Of a stretch of DNA of 64,000 nt, positions 8,680 to 17,512 are shown piece by piece. The stretch's first letter is position 1; each line of letters begins with the position of its first letter. The notes beneath the pieces were generated by a model. It was not told where the DNA came from and did no database searches. It saw only the letters and a program-made list of their open reading frames with translations. Source of the stretch: HTCC2207 sp002685195 (GTDB taxonomy: Bacteria; Pseudomonadota; Gammaproteobacteria; Pseudomonadales; Porticoccaceae); NCBI GenBank assembly GCA_051201675.1, contig CP179212.1:1054001-1118000 (forward strand), written 5' to 3'. The translations under genes were made by a program, and so were the position numbers.

Positions 8680-9426
8680 CTATTTGGCTGCTTTGATGTC
8701 GATAGAAGAATACATTCTATAGTTTGAACAGGACTCAATAACTTCGCCAAGTGCAACGTCCTCATCGGATCCGTTAATCGCTGACCAGTATAGGTCTGCT
8801 CCAGCGCCTAAAGCTGATGCCTTGTTCGCATACAGGGCGTAAACATAATCAAAATCACCCTCGGTACCTCCGGCAGAAGGGAAGATCATTTTTCTTCCTA
8901 AGTTATCTCCTTCTTCTTTTGCTGCGATGGCAAAGTTTTTGTACGCATTATAGGCTTGGCGGCCAGTTACCCCTTCTTTCATTTTACAGTCAGAGTAGCG
9001 AACCATACCTATGGTGCCTTCTCCCTCGGGAGCCGAAATTGCCCACTGCCGGGTGTCGACCACTTGAGAGTTTGTTACGGGTAATGTCCCTAACAGCTTC
9101 GCACCATTTGTTAGCCAGTTCTCTAGGCCTGCATACTGCTCGGTTGAGGTTGGCCAGATATTAAGCCAAACCACGTCGTGAGTGGATGTATCATTGATAA
9201 AATAGGGCACCAACAGTGATGAAGCCATACTGTCATATAATCCAGACTCGTTTTGCCAGTTTTCAAAATCTTGAGCCCAATCTATGAGATCATTCATATC
9301 TTTGCGATCATTGTATGACGCCACATAATATTCTGCTTTATTGGCGACAGGCTCATGTTCAAGAACCTCCTGACCGTAACTAGGCACTGAACCAAGTGCC
9401 AGCAGTAAAAATAATATTTTTTTCAT
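8680..9426 (-). CDS. Exported protein with two repeated alpha/beta domains, unknown function
   Basis: 248 aa. A signal peptide (MKKILFLLLALGSVPSYGQ) is followed by two related halves. The first has DFENWQN...LLVPYFINDTSTHDVVWLNIWP; the second has a Cys, a YNAYKNFAIAA helix and GDFDYVYALY. The helix-then-Trp/Tyr strand pattern is the same as in the lipoprotein at 768-1595, so the two are distant paralogs of a duplicated dimeric alpha-beta barrel type. There is no lipobox, so it is probably periplasmic or secreted. Upstream AAGGGGA on the minus strand gives a good ribosome binding site. Function not recognised. Confidence 0.75.
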   Translation of the reverse strand: MKKILFLLLALGSVPSYGQEVLEHEPVANKAEYYVASYNDRKDMNDLIDWAQDFENWQNESGLYDSMASSLLVPYFINDTSTHDVVWLNIWPTSTEQYAGLENWLTNGAKLLGTLPVTNSQVVDTRQWAISAPEGEGTIGMVRYSDCKMKEGVTGRQAYNAYKNFAIAAKEEGDNLGRKMIFPSAGGTEGDFDYVYALYANKASALGAGADLYWSAINGSDEDVALGEVIESCSNYRMYSSIDIKAAK

Positions 9427-9890
9427 GATTTTCCCCTTTACATTAGTATTTTTATGTATGTGTTTCTAAATACTAGCACAAAAAAAATAGCTTATACGTA
9501 AATTGGCGCGCGAGTTATAAGGCTTTATTTATGCATAGCCATTTACTCTAAAGTAAAAATCTTCTGGAGTCGGATTGGTATTGTAAGACTGGTCCAAATG
9601 CTAGTTGATCATGGTGATATCGAAGTAACGGTGACATAGGTGTTTTTTAAGTCTATCTCTGGCGATGGGATTCGAGTGATCTCTGCAGAAATTAATATGT
9701 ATCTGGGGGCTCTGACTCCTGAGATCCAATAATTTTTTGTAATACTGTTATTTTTCTAATTTTTGCCTCAAACTAGTTGCAATGACTATAGGTCAGTTAT
9801 AGGCTAACCGGACTCTTGAGGCAAAATTGGCTGGATTTAAGCAGCCATACGGTCGGCATCTGAAAAAAATACAAAGCAAAAGGTTTAAAG
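9427..9890. other. 464-base divergent intergenic region with a possible ORF relic
   Basis: This gap separates the minus-strand exported protein from the plus-strand TetR gene and should hold both promoters. In plus frame 1, about 9577-9732, it also has a protein-like reading (LVQMLVDHGDIEVTVT, an in-frame TAG at 9637, then ISGDGIRVISAEINMYLGAL to TAA at 9730) that could be a gene relic. At 9783-9795 TGAC-TATAG-GTCA is a short inverted repeat in front of the TetR gene. No complete gene is seen. Confidence 0.4.
9783..9795. promoter_or_regulatory. Short inverted repeat upstream of the TetR gene
   Basis: TGAC-TATAG-GTCA lies 96 bases before the start of the TetR-family gene at 9891, next to a related TTATAGG repeat. 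TetR proteins often bind palindromes in their own promoter, so this could be its operator. The arms are only four bases, so it may be chance. Confidence 0.2.
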
Positions 9891-10538
9891 ATGAGCAATG
9901 AATTAAAGCGCGCTCGAACTCAGGACGAGAAATATTTTCGTCGCGTACAGATACTGGAATCGGCAGAGTTGCTTTTTCAGGAAGTGGGCTACGAGTCCTT
10001 CTCAATGGGTAATCTGGCTAAAAAAGCAGGCGTGGTCAAAGGTACCCTGTACCTATACTTTAAAACGCGCGAGGAAGTATTTTTAACCTTATATAACCAA
10101 AGCCTTATTCGTTGGAGCGGGGTGTTCTTGGATGGCTTACAGACAGCTATGAGCGATCGTGACTATGCTGGGACGTTGTATGAGACGGCTATGGCGGATG
10201 GGAGTTTTGTCCCTCTTTTGGCTCGTCTGGAGCATGTAATTGAACATAATGTGGCGATAGAAAAATTAGTGGAATCAAAGCGTAACTTTATTGAGCGAGC
10301 AGGTTGCATTGCTCGTGCCACTGAATCAGCTATCTCTCTTAATCAAACTCAAGCGGCTGAGGTTGTGAGAACCATGGGAGTTCTATTGGTGGGAGCTACT
10401 AGAGCAGATCAGGCACCTAATTTAGATGGAGAAGAAATTCCGGAAGATGTGCAGTCTCTCATGGACCTATTTTCATCAAAAAACATGTTTATTAAAAATG
10501 CCTGCCGCATTATTTCTGCGATTCGTACTGATAATTGA
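9891..10538 (+). CDS. TetR/AcrR-family transcriptional regulator
   Basis: 215 aa. The N-terminal helix-turn-helix is typical: RRVQILESAELLFQEVGYES, then MGNLAKKAGVVKGTLYLYFKTREEVFLTLY at about residues 35-65. The ligand-binding C-terminal part shows no recognisable specificity. It is a likely repressor responding to a small molecule. No target is adjacent except the divergent exported protein gene at 8680-9426, 464 bases away. An AAAGG run upstream of the ATG serves as ribosome binding site. Confidence 0.9.
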   Translation: MSNELKRARTQDEKYFRRVQILESAELLFQEVGYESFSMGNLAKKAGVVKGTLYLYFKTREEVFLTLYNQSLIRWSGVFLDGLQTAMSDRDYAGTLYETAMADGSFVPLLARLEHVIEHNVAIEKLVESKRNFIERAGCIARATESAISLNQTQAAEVVRTMGVLLVGATRADQAPNLDGEEIPEDVQSLMDLFSSKNMFIKNACRIISAIRTDN

Positions 10539-10679
10539 TGGGGCCGAGCTAAGCATTGAGTTCCTTTGGTATCCAAAAGATATAGTGCTTCTTAATCGTC
10601 AGATTTCCCTCTAAAAATAAGTGTCCTGCTGCACAGCCTGTTATAGAATATAATCCTGGATTTTAATTTGGATTCAATC

Positions 10680-11393
10680 ATGGGCAGAGCCTATCAAAAT
10701 CGTAAAGACTCAATGGCGAAAACGTCTGATGCCAAAGCGCGGGTCTACAGCAAGTATGGTCGAGAAATTTATGTTATTGCGAAATCTGGAGGCATTGACC
10801 CAGCAGGAAATTTAAGCCTTCGTAGTGTGATTGATCGTGCAAAGAAGGACCAGGTTCCGACCCACGTTATCGATAAGGCTATAGATAAAGCTAAGGGTGG
10901 AGCGGGGGAGAATTTTGAAGTTGCCCGTTATGAGGGCTATGGACCTGGAAACTGTATGGTTATCGTAGATTGCTTAACGGATAACGCAAGTCGAACGTTT
11001 AATGATGTACGCTTATGCTTCACTAAGACAAAGACAAAGATAGGTACTCAGGGTTCTGTCAGCCACATGTTCGACCACTTAACTATTTTGAGGTTTTCTG
11101 GTCAGGACGAAGAAGAGGTTTTAGATGCATTGCTGATGGCCGATGTTGATGTGGTTGATATCGAAAATGAAGAAGGCATGCTGACGGTTTTTGCACCCCA
11201 TACTGAATCATTTAAAGCTAAGCAAGCACTAGCCGAATCCTTTGGCGAGATTGACTATGATGTCGATGAAATCCAATTTATAGCGCAGAACACAGCTCCT
11301 CTTGCCGGAGAGGATATTGATGTTTTTGCTACTTTCATGGATATGTTGGAAGATCTTGATGACGTTCAAAATGTATTCCACAACGTGGCATGA
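10680..11393 (+). CDS. YebC/PmpR-family protein, YeeN type
   Basis: 237 aa. The start MGRAYQNRKDSMAKTSDAKA, then VYSKYGREIYVIAKSGG, RAKKDQVPTHVIDKAIDKAKGG, YEGYGPGNCMVIVDC and GSVSHMFDH are the conserved blocks of the YebC/TACO1 family. The MGRAYQNRK start marks the YeeN-like subgroup rather than YebC proper (MAGHSKW). Members were first named transcription regulators; later work links the family to translation through difficult sequences, so the regulator label is uncertain. The frame extends up to TTG 10668, but family members start at ATG 10680. Confidence 0.92.
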   Translation: MGRAYQNRKDSMAKTSDAKARVYSKYGREIYVIAKSGGIDPAGNLSLRSVIDRAKKDQVPTHVIDKAIDKAKGGAGENFEVARYEGYGPGNCMVIVDCLTDNASRTFNDVRLCFTKTKTKIGTQGSVSHMFDHLTILRFSGQDEEEVLDALLMADVDVVDIENEEGMLTVFAPHTESFKAKQALAESFGEIDYDVDEIQFIAQNTAPLAGEDIDVFATFMDMLEDLDDVQNVFHNVA

Positions 11394-11479
11394 TTGAACA
11401 AGATCCAAGATTGGCGCGTACAATCTTCAGACACTGATTTCTGGTGTGCAGATGTTTTCAAGAAGAGGTTCAGCCACAC

Positions 11480-13432
11480 ATGAGTAAACGCTTTACTATA
11501 TTGTCACTTTCCTTGTTATTGATTGTTTCCTCCTGCGGTGGTGGTGGCTCCTCAAAACTGCCTACTGTGATACCTCCATCTCCTGAGCCAGTTGGAGAAG
11601 TTATACAGTTAGAAAGCGAGGTCTCTATAGGTCAGTCGACTGAGCTTGTCTTGTATGTCCCTGAAAATGACCTTACGAGTATCAGCTGGCGTCAAACTGC
11701 AGGTGCTGATCTCGAATTTTATGCCAAGGGTAGCAAGGTGATCGGTTTCAGTCCCACTGAGTCTGGGAGCTATGGGATAGAAGTTGATTACACGATTGAT
11801 GGTTCCACCACAAATACAATCTCGCACACTTTCACTGTTGATGACAACCAGAGTCAACTGAGTGTGCGTCTTGGCCATGCGGTTGCAGAAGGTAATGCCG
11901 TGTCCCTTTTAAGCTATGCCACTAATGATTCTGAATCGAATGAAATCGACAAGAGCTCTTGGCGATGGACCCAAACCAAAGGGCCGACTGTAGTATTCTC
12001 AGAACTTACCACGAATGGTCAAGTGGCGGTATTTTTCGATGCGCCCAATGTAGATCAGGATACTGTGCTTGAATTTTCTCTGGAAGGGGAGATCAGCGGC
12101 CAGAGTCATAGTGATGAAATTGCAATATTGGTCGAAAATAGCAATACAGAGGTACCACTAGATAATGCTCCGTTCACTAATCGGGTTGCTGATGTATTTC
12201 TTTACAATCCTGACTCACCCGTTGGGGAGCAATTGATCAACTGTGTTTATTCCAACAACACTAGATATAATGATTGTACTTTCGGCCAGTCACCGCTAAT
12301 AGCGCAGGTCACTACGACACCAACTGTTGATGATATTATGAACAGGGTGATTGTGTCCCATCAATGGATGGGCGATCAGTTTAAGAAGTTTCTAGAAAAC
12401 TACGATACTAATGATGACTTTAAAAACCTGTTGCGGGCAACTACTGCGGTTGTGATCTCTTATGATGTTAGGCCCTCTTTTTATAGTCCCACACTTGGTG
12501 CAATTTACCTCGATCCAGATGATCTTTGGGAAACACCCGCGCAGCGGGATACGATAAATCAGGCGCCAGATTACCGGGCAGGCTTTGGGGCTGAATTACA
12601 GTTCGAGATGCCATGGCGTTACGTAAAAGAAAACGCCTATGCCTATTATTCGTACCCATTACGCTACCGGTTATCTCGATCTTTGGATGACTCTGAGTAC
12701 TCCTTTGCTAGTCTGCTGTATCACGAGTTAGCTCACGCTAATGATTTTTTTCCAAGTACTCGCTGGTTGACTTACTCTAACTCAACCACTGTATATGACG
12801 CAGTTGTCGAGGTTTATAATGCAAACCAAATTGTCTCAGACTACTTGCAGGACAACTATCCTCTTGATTCTCTGTATGCTTCAGGGGGGCAAAATGAGCT
12901 TACTCGGCTGGCTCAGGTGCGATTTCAAGACCCTAAATTGGTAACGCAACAGCAAATTGATTACACCATGACTGATGTAGCTAATATGTTTAAAACTGAA
13001 GGAGCGCCTCAATTTTATAGTTACAGTTCTACACGAGAGGATTTAGCGATTTTATTCGATGGCTTTATGATGTTTGCTCGCTATGGTGTCAGTCGAGATG
13101 TGGCGGTCAGTGATCAGCAATACAACGATATCGTTTGGGGTCAGAGAGACAGGATGGGTGAGCCCTGGATTAAACCGAGAGTTTCCTTTGTTGCAACTCG
13201 AGTGCTGCCTGAATTTACAACTGCAGCAACAGTGGTTCAAAATTTATCTCCTCCCACAGCTCTGCAAGATAGTAAGACCTGGCGTGAAAGCGTAGTGGTT
13301 AATGAGTTAGCTGAATTTGGCTTAGGCCCGTCATTAAGGACTGAACCCATAGATGCTCGTTTAGTGCCACGAGATGGAGTGTCCCGACACAAGGGGTTAG
13401 ATCGACACTTTGAAAAACTTCTTAGAAATTAA
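11480..13432 (+). CDS. Large lipoprotein with Ig-like N-terminus and HExxH metallopeptidase-like motif
   Basis: 650 aa from ATG 11480; an upstream in-frame ATG at 11444 would add a leader that hides the signal peptide. A signal peptide ends in the lipobox VSSC (Cys19) followed by GGGGSS and a proline-rich linker, so the protein is lipid-anchored and extends outward. Residues ~50-230 look like two beta-sandwich (PKD/Ig-like) modules (SWRQTAG; WRWTQTKGP). The rest holds YHELAHANDFF, an HExxH zinc motif at His415, Glu416, His419, and a long helical region. A zinc protease of the cell surface is the simplest reading. The family is not recognised, and the third zinc ligand is not identified. Confidence 0.7.
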   Translation: MSKRFTILSLSLLLIVSSCGGGGSSKLPTVIPPSPEPVGEVIQLESEVSIGQSTELVLYVPENDLTSISWRQTAGADLEFYAKGSKVIGFSPTESGSYGIEVDYTIDGSTTNTISHTFTVDDNQSQLSVRLGHAVAEGNAVSLLSYATNDSESNEIDKSSWRWTQTKGPTVVFSELTTNGQVAVFFDAPNVDQDTVLEFSLEGEISGQSHSDEIAILVENSNTEVPLDNAPFTNRVADVFLYNPDSPVGEQLINCVYSNNTRYNDCTFGQSPLIAQVTTTPTVDDIMNRVIVSHQWMGDQFKKFLENYDTNDDFKNLLRATTAVVISYDVRPSFYSPTLGAIYLDPDDLWETPAQRDTINQAPDYRAGFGAELQFEMPWRYVKENAYAYYSYPLRYRLSRSLDDSEYSFASLLYHELAHANDFFPSTRWLTYSNSTTVYDAVVEVYNANQIVSDYLQDNYPLDSLYASGGQNELTRLAQVRFQDPKLVTQQQIDYTMTDVANMFKTEGAPQFYSYSSTREDLAILFDGFMMFARYGVSRDVAVSDQQYNDIVWGQRDRMGEPWIKPRVSFVATRVLPEFTTAATVVQNLSPPTALQDSKTWRESVVVNELAEFGLGPSLRTEPIDARLVPRDGVSRHKGLDRHFEKLLRN

Positions 13433-13472
13433 CCAGCGATATCCAAAATAATAAGCAGACTGAGGTGCAACC

Positions 13473-14807
13473 ATGATTAACTGTAATTATTTCCGAACTT
13501 CAAAGACTCCTTTTTTTATAAGGCGCGTCATAGCTTCAGCGGCAGCAATAGTGATGGTTACTCTTTCATTGCCTTCAGTAGCGGATACCCAATTAATTCA
13601 TGCGGGGACTTTACTTGCGGTTCCAGGCCACGAGCCACTGCAAAATCAAACGGTGGTTATCACAGATGGCAAGATTGTATCGGTTCAAGATGGTTTTTTA
13701 ACTCCAAGCGATATTACTACTGAAGCAAGTGTGATTGATTTATCTTCGAGTTTCGTTATGCCTGGTTTGATGGATATGCACGTTCATTTGCAGGGAGAGC
13801 TAGGACCAGAAAATGACAGTGAGCAGTTAAAGATGTCCTCAGCAGATGTGCTTGTTGAAAGTGTGCATCATGCCAAGCTAACTTTGCTTGCTGGGTTTAC
13901 CACCGTAAGAGATGTTGGTTCACAGCCAGAGCAAATGTATGCCCTGCGAAATGGAGTCAATAAAAACTGGGTGACTGGGCCTCGTATAATCGCTTCAGGG
14001 AACGTTTCTGTAACTGGTGGTCATGGCGATATCGATGGCATTAGTCCTGATCTGATGGAAATGTATACGGCTAAAACGATCTGTGACGGTCCCTATGATT
14101 GTCGCCGAGCAACCCGCCGAGCAATTAAGTTTGGTGGTGACTTGATTAAAATTACCTCTACTGGTGGTGTTTTGTCAGATACTAATACTGGCACTTCTCA
14201 ACAGATGACAGAGGGCGAGCTCAAAGAAGTCGTAGATACCGCTCATGGGCTTGGTCGAAAAGTTGCAAGCCATGCCCATGGTGCTGATGGTATCAATGCA
14301 GCTCTTCGGGCAGGGGTTGACAGTATTGAGCATGGAAGTTATGCCGATAAAGAAAGCGTCCGTTTGTTCAAAAAGACCGGTGCATACTTGGTTCCAACAT
14401 TATTGGCAGGCCATACTGTGATGAAAATGGCCAAAGAAAGCGATTTCATGTCTGACGCCATTAAGGTGAAAGCCATTGACGTTTCCTCAGCTATGGCAGG
14501 GAACTTCACCAAGGCTTATGAAGCTGGTGTTAATATCGCTTATGGGACTGATAGCGGCGTTTCTCGACATGGCACAAACGCTTACGAGGCGATTTTAATG
14601 TATGAGGCTGGCATGAGTGCGTCTGACATTCTCAAGTCTGCTACTGTTAATGCTGCTGATCTGATCGACCATAGTGACTCATTGGGAACTGTTGAGCCCG
14701 GCAAGCATGCGGATATTATTGCTACAGCACTAAGTCCATTAAAAGACATTACAGCACTTTTAAAGGTCGATTTTGTAATGAAAGGCGGAGTTATCGTTAA
14801 GCAGTGA
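13473..14807 (+). CDS. Exported metal-dependent amidohydrolase (imidazolonepropionase/prolidase-like)
   Basis: 444 aa. An N-terminal signal segment (RRVIASAAAIVMVTLSLPSVA) directs it to the periplasm. The amidohydrolase TIM-barrel metal sites are present: MDMHVHLQG (HxH), the bridging Lys in GGDLIKITSTGG, His in ASHAHG and IEHGS, and Asp in YGTDSG. The layout (KITSTGGVLSD, HGADGINAALRAGVDSIEHG) is that of the imidazolonepropionase-like amidohydrolases that include Xaa-Pro and Xaa-Arg dipeptidases. A role in peptide turnover is likely, but the substrate is open. It follows the HExxH lipoprotein by 40 bases and may share its transcript. Confidence 0.87.
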   Translation: MINCNYFRTSKTPFFIRRVIASAAAIVMVTLSLPSVADTQLIHAGTLLAVPGHEPLQNQTVVITDGKIVSVQDGFLTPSDITTEASVIDLSSSFVMPGLMDMHVHLQGELGPENDSEQLKMSSADVLVESVHHAKLTLLAGFTTVRDVGSQPEQMYALRNGVNKNWVTGPRIIASGNVSVTGGHGDIDGISPDLMEMYTAKTICDGPYDCRRATRRAIKFGGDLIKITSTGGVLSDTNTGTSQQMTEGELKEVVDTAHGLGRKVASHAHGADGINAALRAGVDSIEHGSYADKESVRLFKKTGAYLVPTLLAGHTVMKMAKESDFMSDAIKVKAIDVSSAMAGNFTKAYEAGVNIAYGTDSGVSRHGTNAYEAILMYEAGMSASDILKSATVNAADLIDHSDSLGTVEPGKHADIIATALSPLKDITALLKVDFVMKGGVIVKQ

Positions 14808-14814
14808 TATTGGG

Positions 14815-15024
14815 TTGGCCCCAGCATTGGAATGTCTACTCATAAGCTTGGTTATCCTAATATTGTCGATGGTCGTTATCGGCAGGCTGGTGTTTGGCTT
14901 TGGCCTTGGGAGTGTTTTATTCATGTTAACGGAGGCAATGGCAGCTTTGATGGCGATTAGGGGCTCTCGGGTTTTCTATTTTTTAAACAATAAGGATAAA
15001 AGGTTCTTATATGAATGGTTCTGA
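14815..15024 (+). CDS. Possible small membrane protein
   Basis: A 69-codon frame opens with TTG at 14815, eight bases after the amidohydrolase stop, and overlaps the MAPEG start by 14 bases. It encodes one or two strongly hydrophobic helices (LLISLVILILSMVVIGRLVF; GSVLFMLTEAMAALMAI) and a basic tail. It fills an otherwise empty 203-base gap and would couple the two neighbours. No clear ribosome binding site and a TTG start make it uncertain. Confidence 0.25.
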   Translation: MAPALECLLISLVILILSMVVIGRLVFGFGLGSVLFMLTEAMAALMAIRGSRVFYFLNNKDKRFLYEWF

Positions 15025-15442
15025 AATACTGTTTCCAGTGTTGGCAAATATTTTATTGGTCATTATTATGTTTTTTGTTTTAGGTGCTCGAAAAGGAGCT
15101 GCGGTTAAAGCGGGGCTTGTTAGTCGAGATGACACTGCGCTCGACAATAAAGCATGGAACGATGAAGTAGTAAAAGTCTCAAATAACATAGCCAACCAAT
15201 TTGAAACCCCCGTTTTATTTTATTTGCTCTGTTTGGGGGCGGTTATCGGGGGAGTGTCTGATACATTATTGATCGTATTGGCATGGTTTTATACGGCGTT
15301 GCGATACTTCCATGCTTACGTGCATGTTAATTCAAACTACGTGCCTCTTAGGATGAAGGTATTTATTGTTTCGCTTCTAGTGATTTTGGTTATGTTAGGT
15401 CTGATCGCGGCAAGGTTGTGGTTAACGCTGATCGCTGCATGA
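15011..15442 (+). CDS. MAPEG-family membrane protein
   Basis: 143 aa with four hydrophobic helices. The conserved stretch NQFETPVLFYLLCL followed by ALRYFHAYVH and a polar NSNYVPLRMKVF is the MAPEG signature (membrane-associated proteins in eicosanoid and glutathione metabolism). Bacterial members are inner-membrane proteins, some with glutathione transferase activity; the role of this one is unknown. AAGGATAAAAGG precedes the ATG. It converges with the cytochrome P450 gene nine bases away, with no visible terminator between them. Confidence 0.85.
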   Translation: MNGSEILFPVLANILLVIIMFFVLGARKGAAVKAGLVSRDDTALDNKAWNDEVVKVSNNIANQFETPVLFYLLCLGAVIGGVSDTLLIVLAWFYTALRYFHAYVHVNSNYVPLRMKVFIVSLLVILVMLGLIAARLWLTLIAA

Positions 15443-15451
15443 CCTGATTTT

Positions 15452-16810
15452 TTATTGACGGCGACAAAGGCTAATAGGCAATCCATCAGTAGGCTTTGAT
15501 ATTGGTGATTGCTGTACTGGCATTTCGTAGCCCTTGGGGACACTCCAGCGGTAATTCTTAAGCATTTCAAACATCACAAGTTTTATTTGCATCTCAGCAA
15601 AGTGCAGCCCAATGCACATGTGGGCGCCGCCACTAAATGGAATCCAGCTATAGGCGTTTCGCTTGTGCTCTTTGCGCTCTTCATTAAAACGGAGGGGGTC
15701 AAATGCTTTGGGATTATCCCAGTAGTTGGCGCTGTAGTGAGTGTGTATAGGGGAGGTGATGACCATAGCATCAGCGGGAATTGAATAGCCCTCAAACTCA
15801 AACGCTTTATTGCTAAATTTAGGTAACGTCGACAGAGGTGGGTAAAGCCTCAGTGCCTCTTTCATGACCCACTCTGTCTCGATCATTTTATTGAGATCTG
15901 TTAGCTCTAAAACCTTTCCCTCTAGCCCTGACATCTCCTGCCATAATCGATCTTGCCATTCTGGGTTTTTTGCTAAGGCATAAGTCATACTCGTCAATGC
16001 ACTTGTAGTCGTGTCGTGAGCAGCCATCATTAAAAAATTGATATGATCAATAATCTCTTGGTCTGTGTAAGAGTTCCCATCTTCATCTTGAGCTCTACAT
16101 AAAATCGAAAAAAGATCTTGTCCACTGCCGGTCTTTCGCTCTTCTATCAGGGGTTGGAAGAAATCACACATAGTCTTTCGGGCACGGATGCCTCTCCACA
16201 AAAGAGTCCCCGGAAATGCAAAGGGGAATCGCCACATGGAGGCGGCAACAGTTGCTTCAAAAGCTTCGTTGATTTTTCTAGCGTCCGGCCCAAGGTCCAT
16301 ACCTAAAAATACCGTTGCGGCAAGATCTAGGGTGGTTTGCTTGAATTTGGAGTAAGCAAGGACCTGTTTATCGCCTAAGGTTGGTTGCCAGTCTGTAATG
16401 CATTGCTCTATTTGCGGAGCCATTTGTGAAAAATACCCCCGCATTGCTTTGCTTTTAAATCCCGCCTGCATAAGGCGACGATGATAACGGTGATCCTCCG
16501 CATCTCGCAACATCAAACCATTTGGGAAAAGACGACCAATAATTTGGTCCCATGCTTTCTTGTTCGATAATGTGTTTTCTGGGTTCAACAGTGCAAAACG
16601 GTTGGCATCAGCACCAAATAAATGTACAACCTCAAGTTTCCCTACCTTTTGCATGACGACATTGCCATAGTTTTGGCTTAAATGCTGCGTGTGTTTAAGG
16701 GGGTCAGAATAACTAAGTGAAACCAGTCGCCAAGACTCTAGGAAGCCTATTTTTATTGGCGTTAGTGGCTTGGTCTTAGTCAACTGCTGAGTACTTGGAC
16801 TGTCCAACAT
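15452..16810 (-). CDS. Cytochrome P450 monooxygenase
   Basis: 452 aa, a full-length soluble bacterial P450. The heme loop FSGGAHMCIG puts the thiolate ligand at Cys399. The I-helix has MAAHDTTTS (Asp266, Thr267) for oxygen activation, and the K-helix ExxR is KEALRLYPP (Glu318, Arg321). There is no membrane anchor. It should hydroxylate a hydrophobic substrate using separate ferredoxin and reductase, neither of which is adjacent. It lies at the left edge of the catabolic region and probably serves it. The family number is not assigned. Confidence 0.95.
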   Translation of the reverse strand: MLDSPSTQQLTKTKPLTPIKIGFLESWRLVSLSYSDPLKHTQHLSQNYGNVVMQKVGKLEVVHLFGADANRFALLNPENTLSNKKAWDQIIGRLFPNGLMLRDAEDHRYHRRLMQAGFKSKAMRGYFSQMAPQIEQCITDWQPTLGDKQVLAYSKFKQTTLDLAATVFLGMDLGPDARKINEAFEATVAASMWRFPFAFPGTLLWRGIRARKTMCDFFQPLIEERKTGSGQDLFSILCRAQDEDGNSYTDQEIIDHINFLMMAAHDTTTSALTSMTYALAKNPEWQDRLWQEMSGLEGKVLELTDLNKMIETEWVMKEALRLYPPLSTLPKFSNKAFEFEGYSIPADAMVITSPIHTHYSANYWDNPKAFDPLRFNEERKEHKRNAYSWIPFSGGAHMCIGLHFAEMQIKLVMFEMLKNYRWSVPKGYEMPVQQSPISKPTDGLPISLCRRQ

Positions 16811-17158
16811 ATATACTGCCTTTTAAGTTAATCAAGGTCTTGAATGTGGACAATGGAGATTATCGATATCCGTGTATTTAATGCTCATTAATTTGTTTCT
16901 GCTAAATTAATCTTATGCATACTTGACTACCACTATAGAAGAGGTCTTGTAAATTTTAAAGAACAAAAAGTGACTTAGCGCACAAAAAAAGTAGTGGGTG
17001 ACCTAATGCGCGTAATAAGTTAAATTAACGCCCTTGATAAGAAGACACTGTTGATTAAAGCATAGGGATTTTGCCCTCAAACACTGTGAAAACTTTTATC
17101 AGAAAACCATTTAGGAGTTAATGTAATAAAAATAATTGCGGCTGTTCCAGGAATACCA
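16811..17158. other. 348-base divergent intergenic region
   Basis: AT-rich gap between the P450 gene (minus) and the DUF4345-like gene (plus). It must hold both promoters. AGGAG at 17113-17117 followed by ATGTAATAA at 17121 is a well-placed start that stops at once, discussed with the next gene. No copy of the ATTATGRCA palindrome is seen, and no RNA gene or ORF. Confidence 0.4.
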
Positions 17159-17512
17159 ATGTTAGTGAATGCATTGATGTTTATTTTACAACCGGAGACG
17201 GTAACGGCTGACCTGGGTATGCCTCTTCTCGAAGGAGTAGGGTTGAGTACTCAGTTGGCGGATTTAGGTGCATTTTTTACTTTTTCGGCGTTATTAATAT
17301 TTTATGGCGTGCTTAAGTCAAAAGGTCAGTACTTGCGAATTGTAGCATTGTTACTCGGTTTAGCTGCGCTTTTAAGGGCTGTTGCTTGGCTGGTTAACGA
17401 TGCGGCACTAGCAAGCACACTGATTGGAGCAGAGATCTTACTGGTAGTGTGGTTATGGATATCGGCAAAATATATAGATAAATTAAAGCAAGTTAATGGA
17501 GCAAATGAATGA
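17159..17512 (+). CDS. DUF4345-like small membrane protein
   Basis: 117 aa as drawn, with three or four hydrophobic helices in the arrangement of DUF4345 proteins. The frame is open upstream to about 17114 and reads VIKIIAAVPGIP before the Met, which would restore a fuller first helix. A strong AGGAG (17113-17117) sits just upstream of that extension, but the ATG behind it (17121) is in another frame and meets TAA at once. One lost base after that ATG would explain it. ATG 17159 also has AGGAA five bases upstream and can work. The 3' end overlaps the glutaredoxin gene by four bases (ATGA). Confidence 0.65.
   Translation: MLVNALMFILQPETVTADLGMPLLEGVGLSTQLADLGAFFTFSALLIFYGVLKSKGQYLRIVALLLGLAALLRAVAWLVNDAALASTLIGAEILLVVWLWISAKYIDKLKQVNGANE

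Noticed and set aside
15938..15946. TGCCATAAT half-site inside the P450 gene
   Set aside because: No matching left arm at the seven-base spacing and it is within coding sequence, so probably chance.
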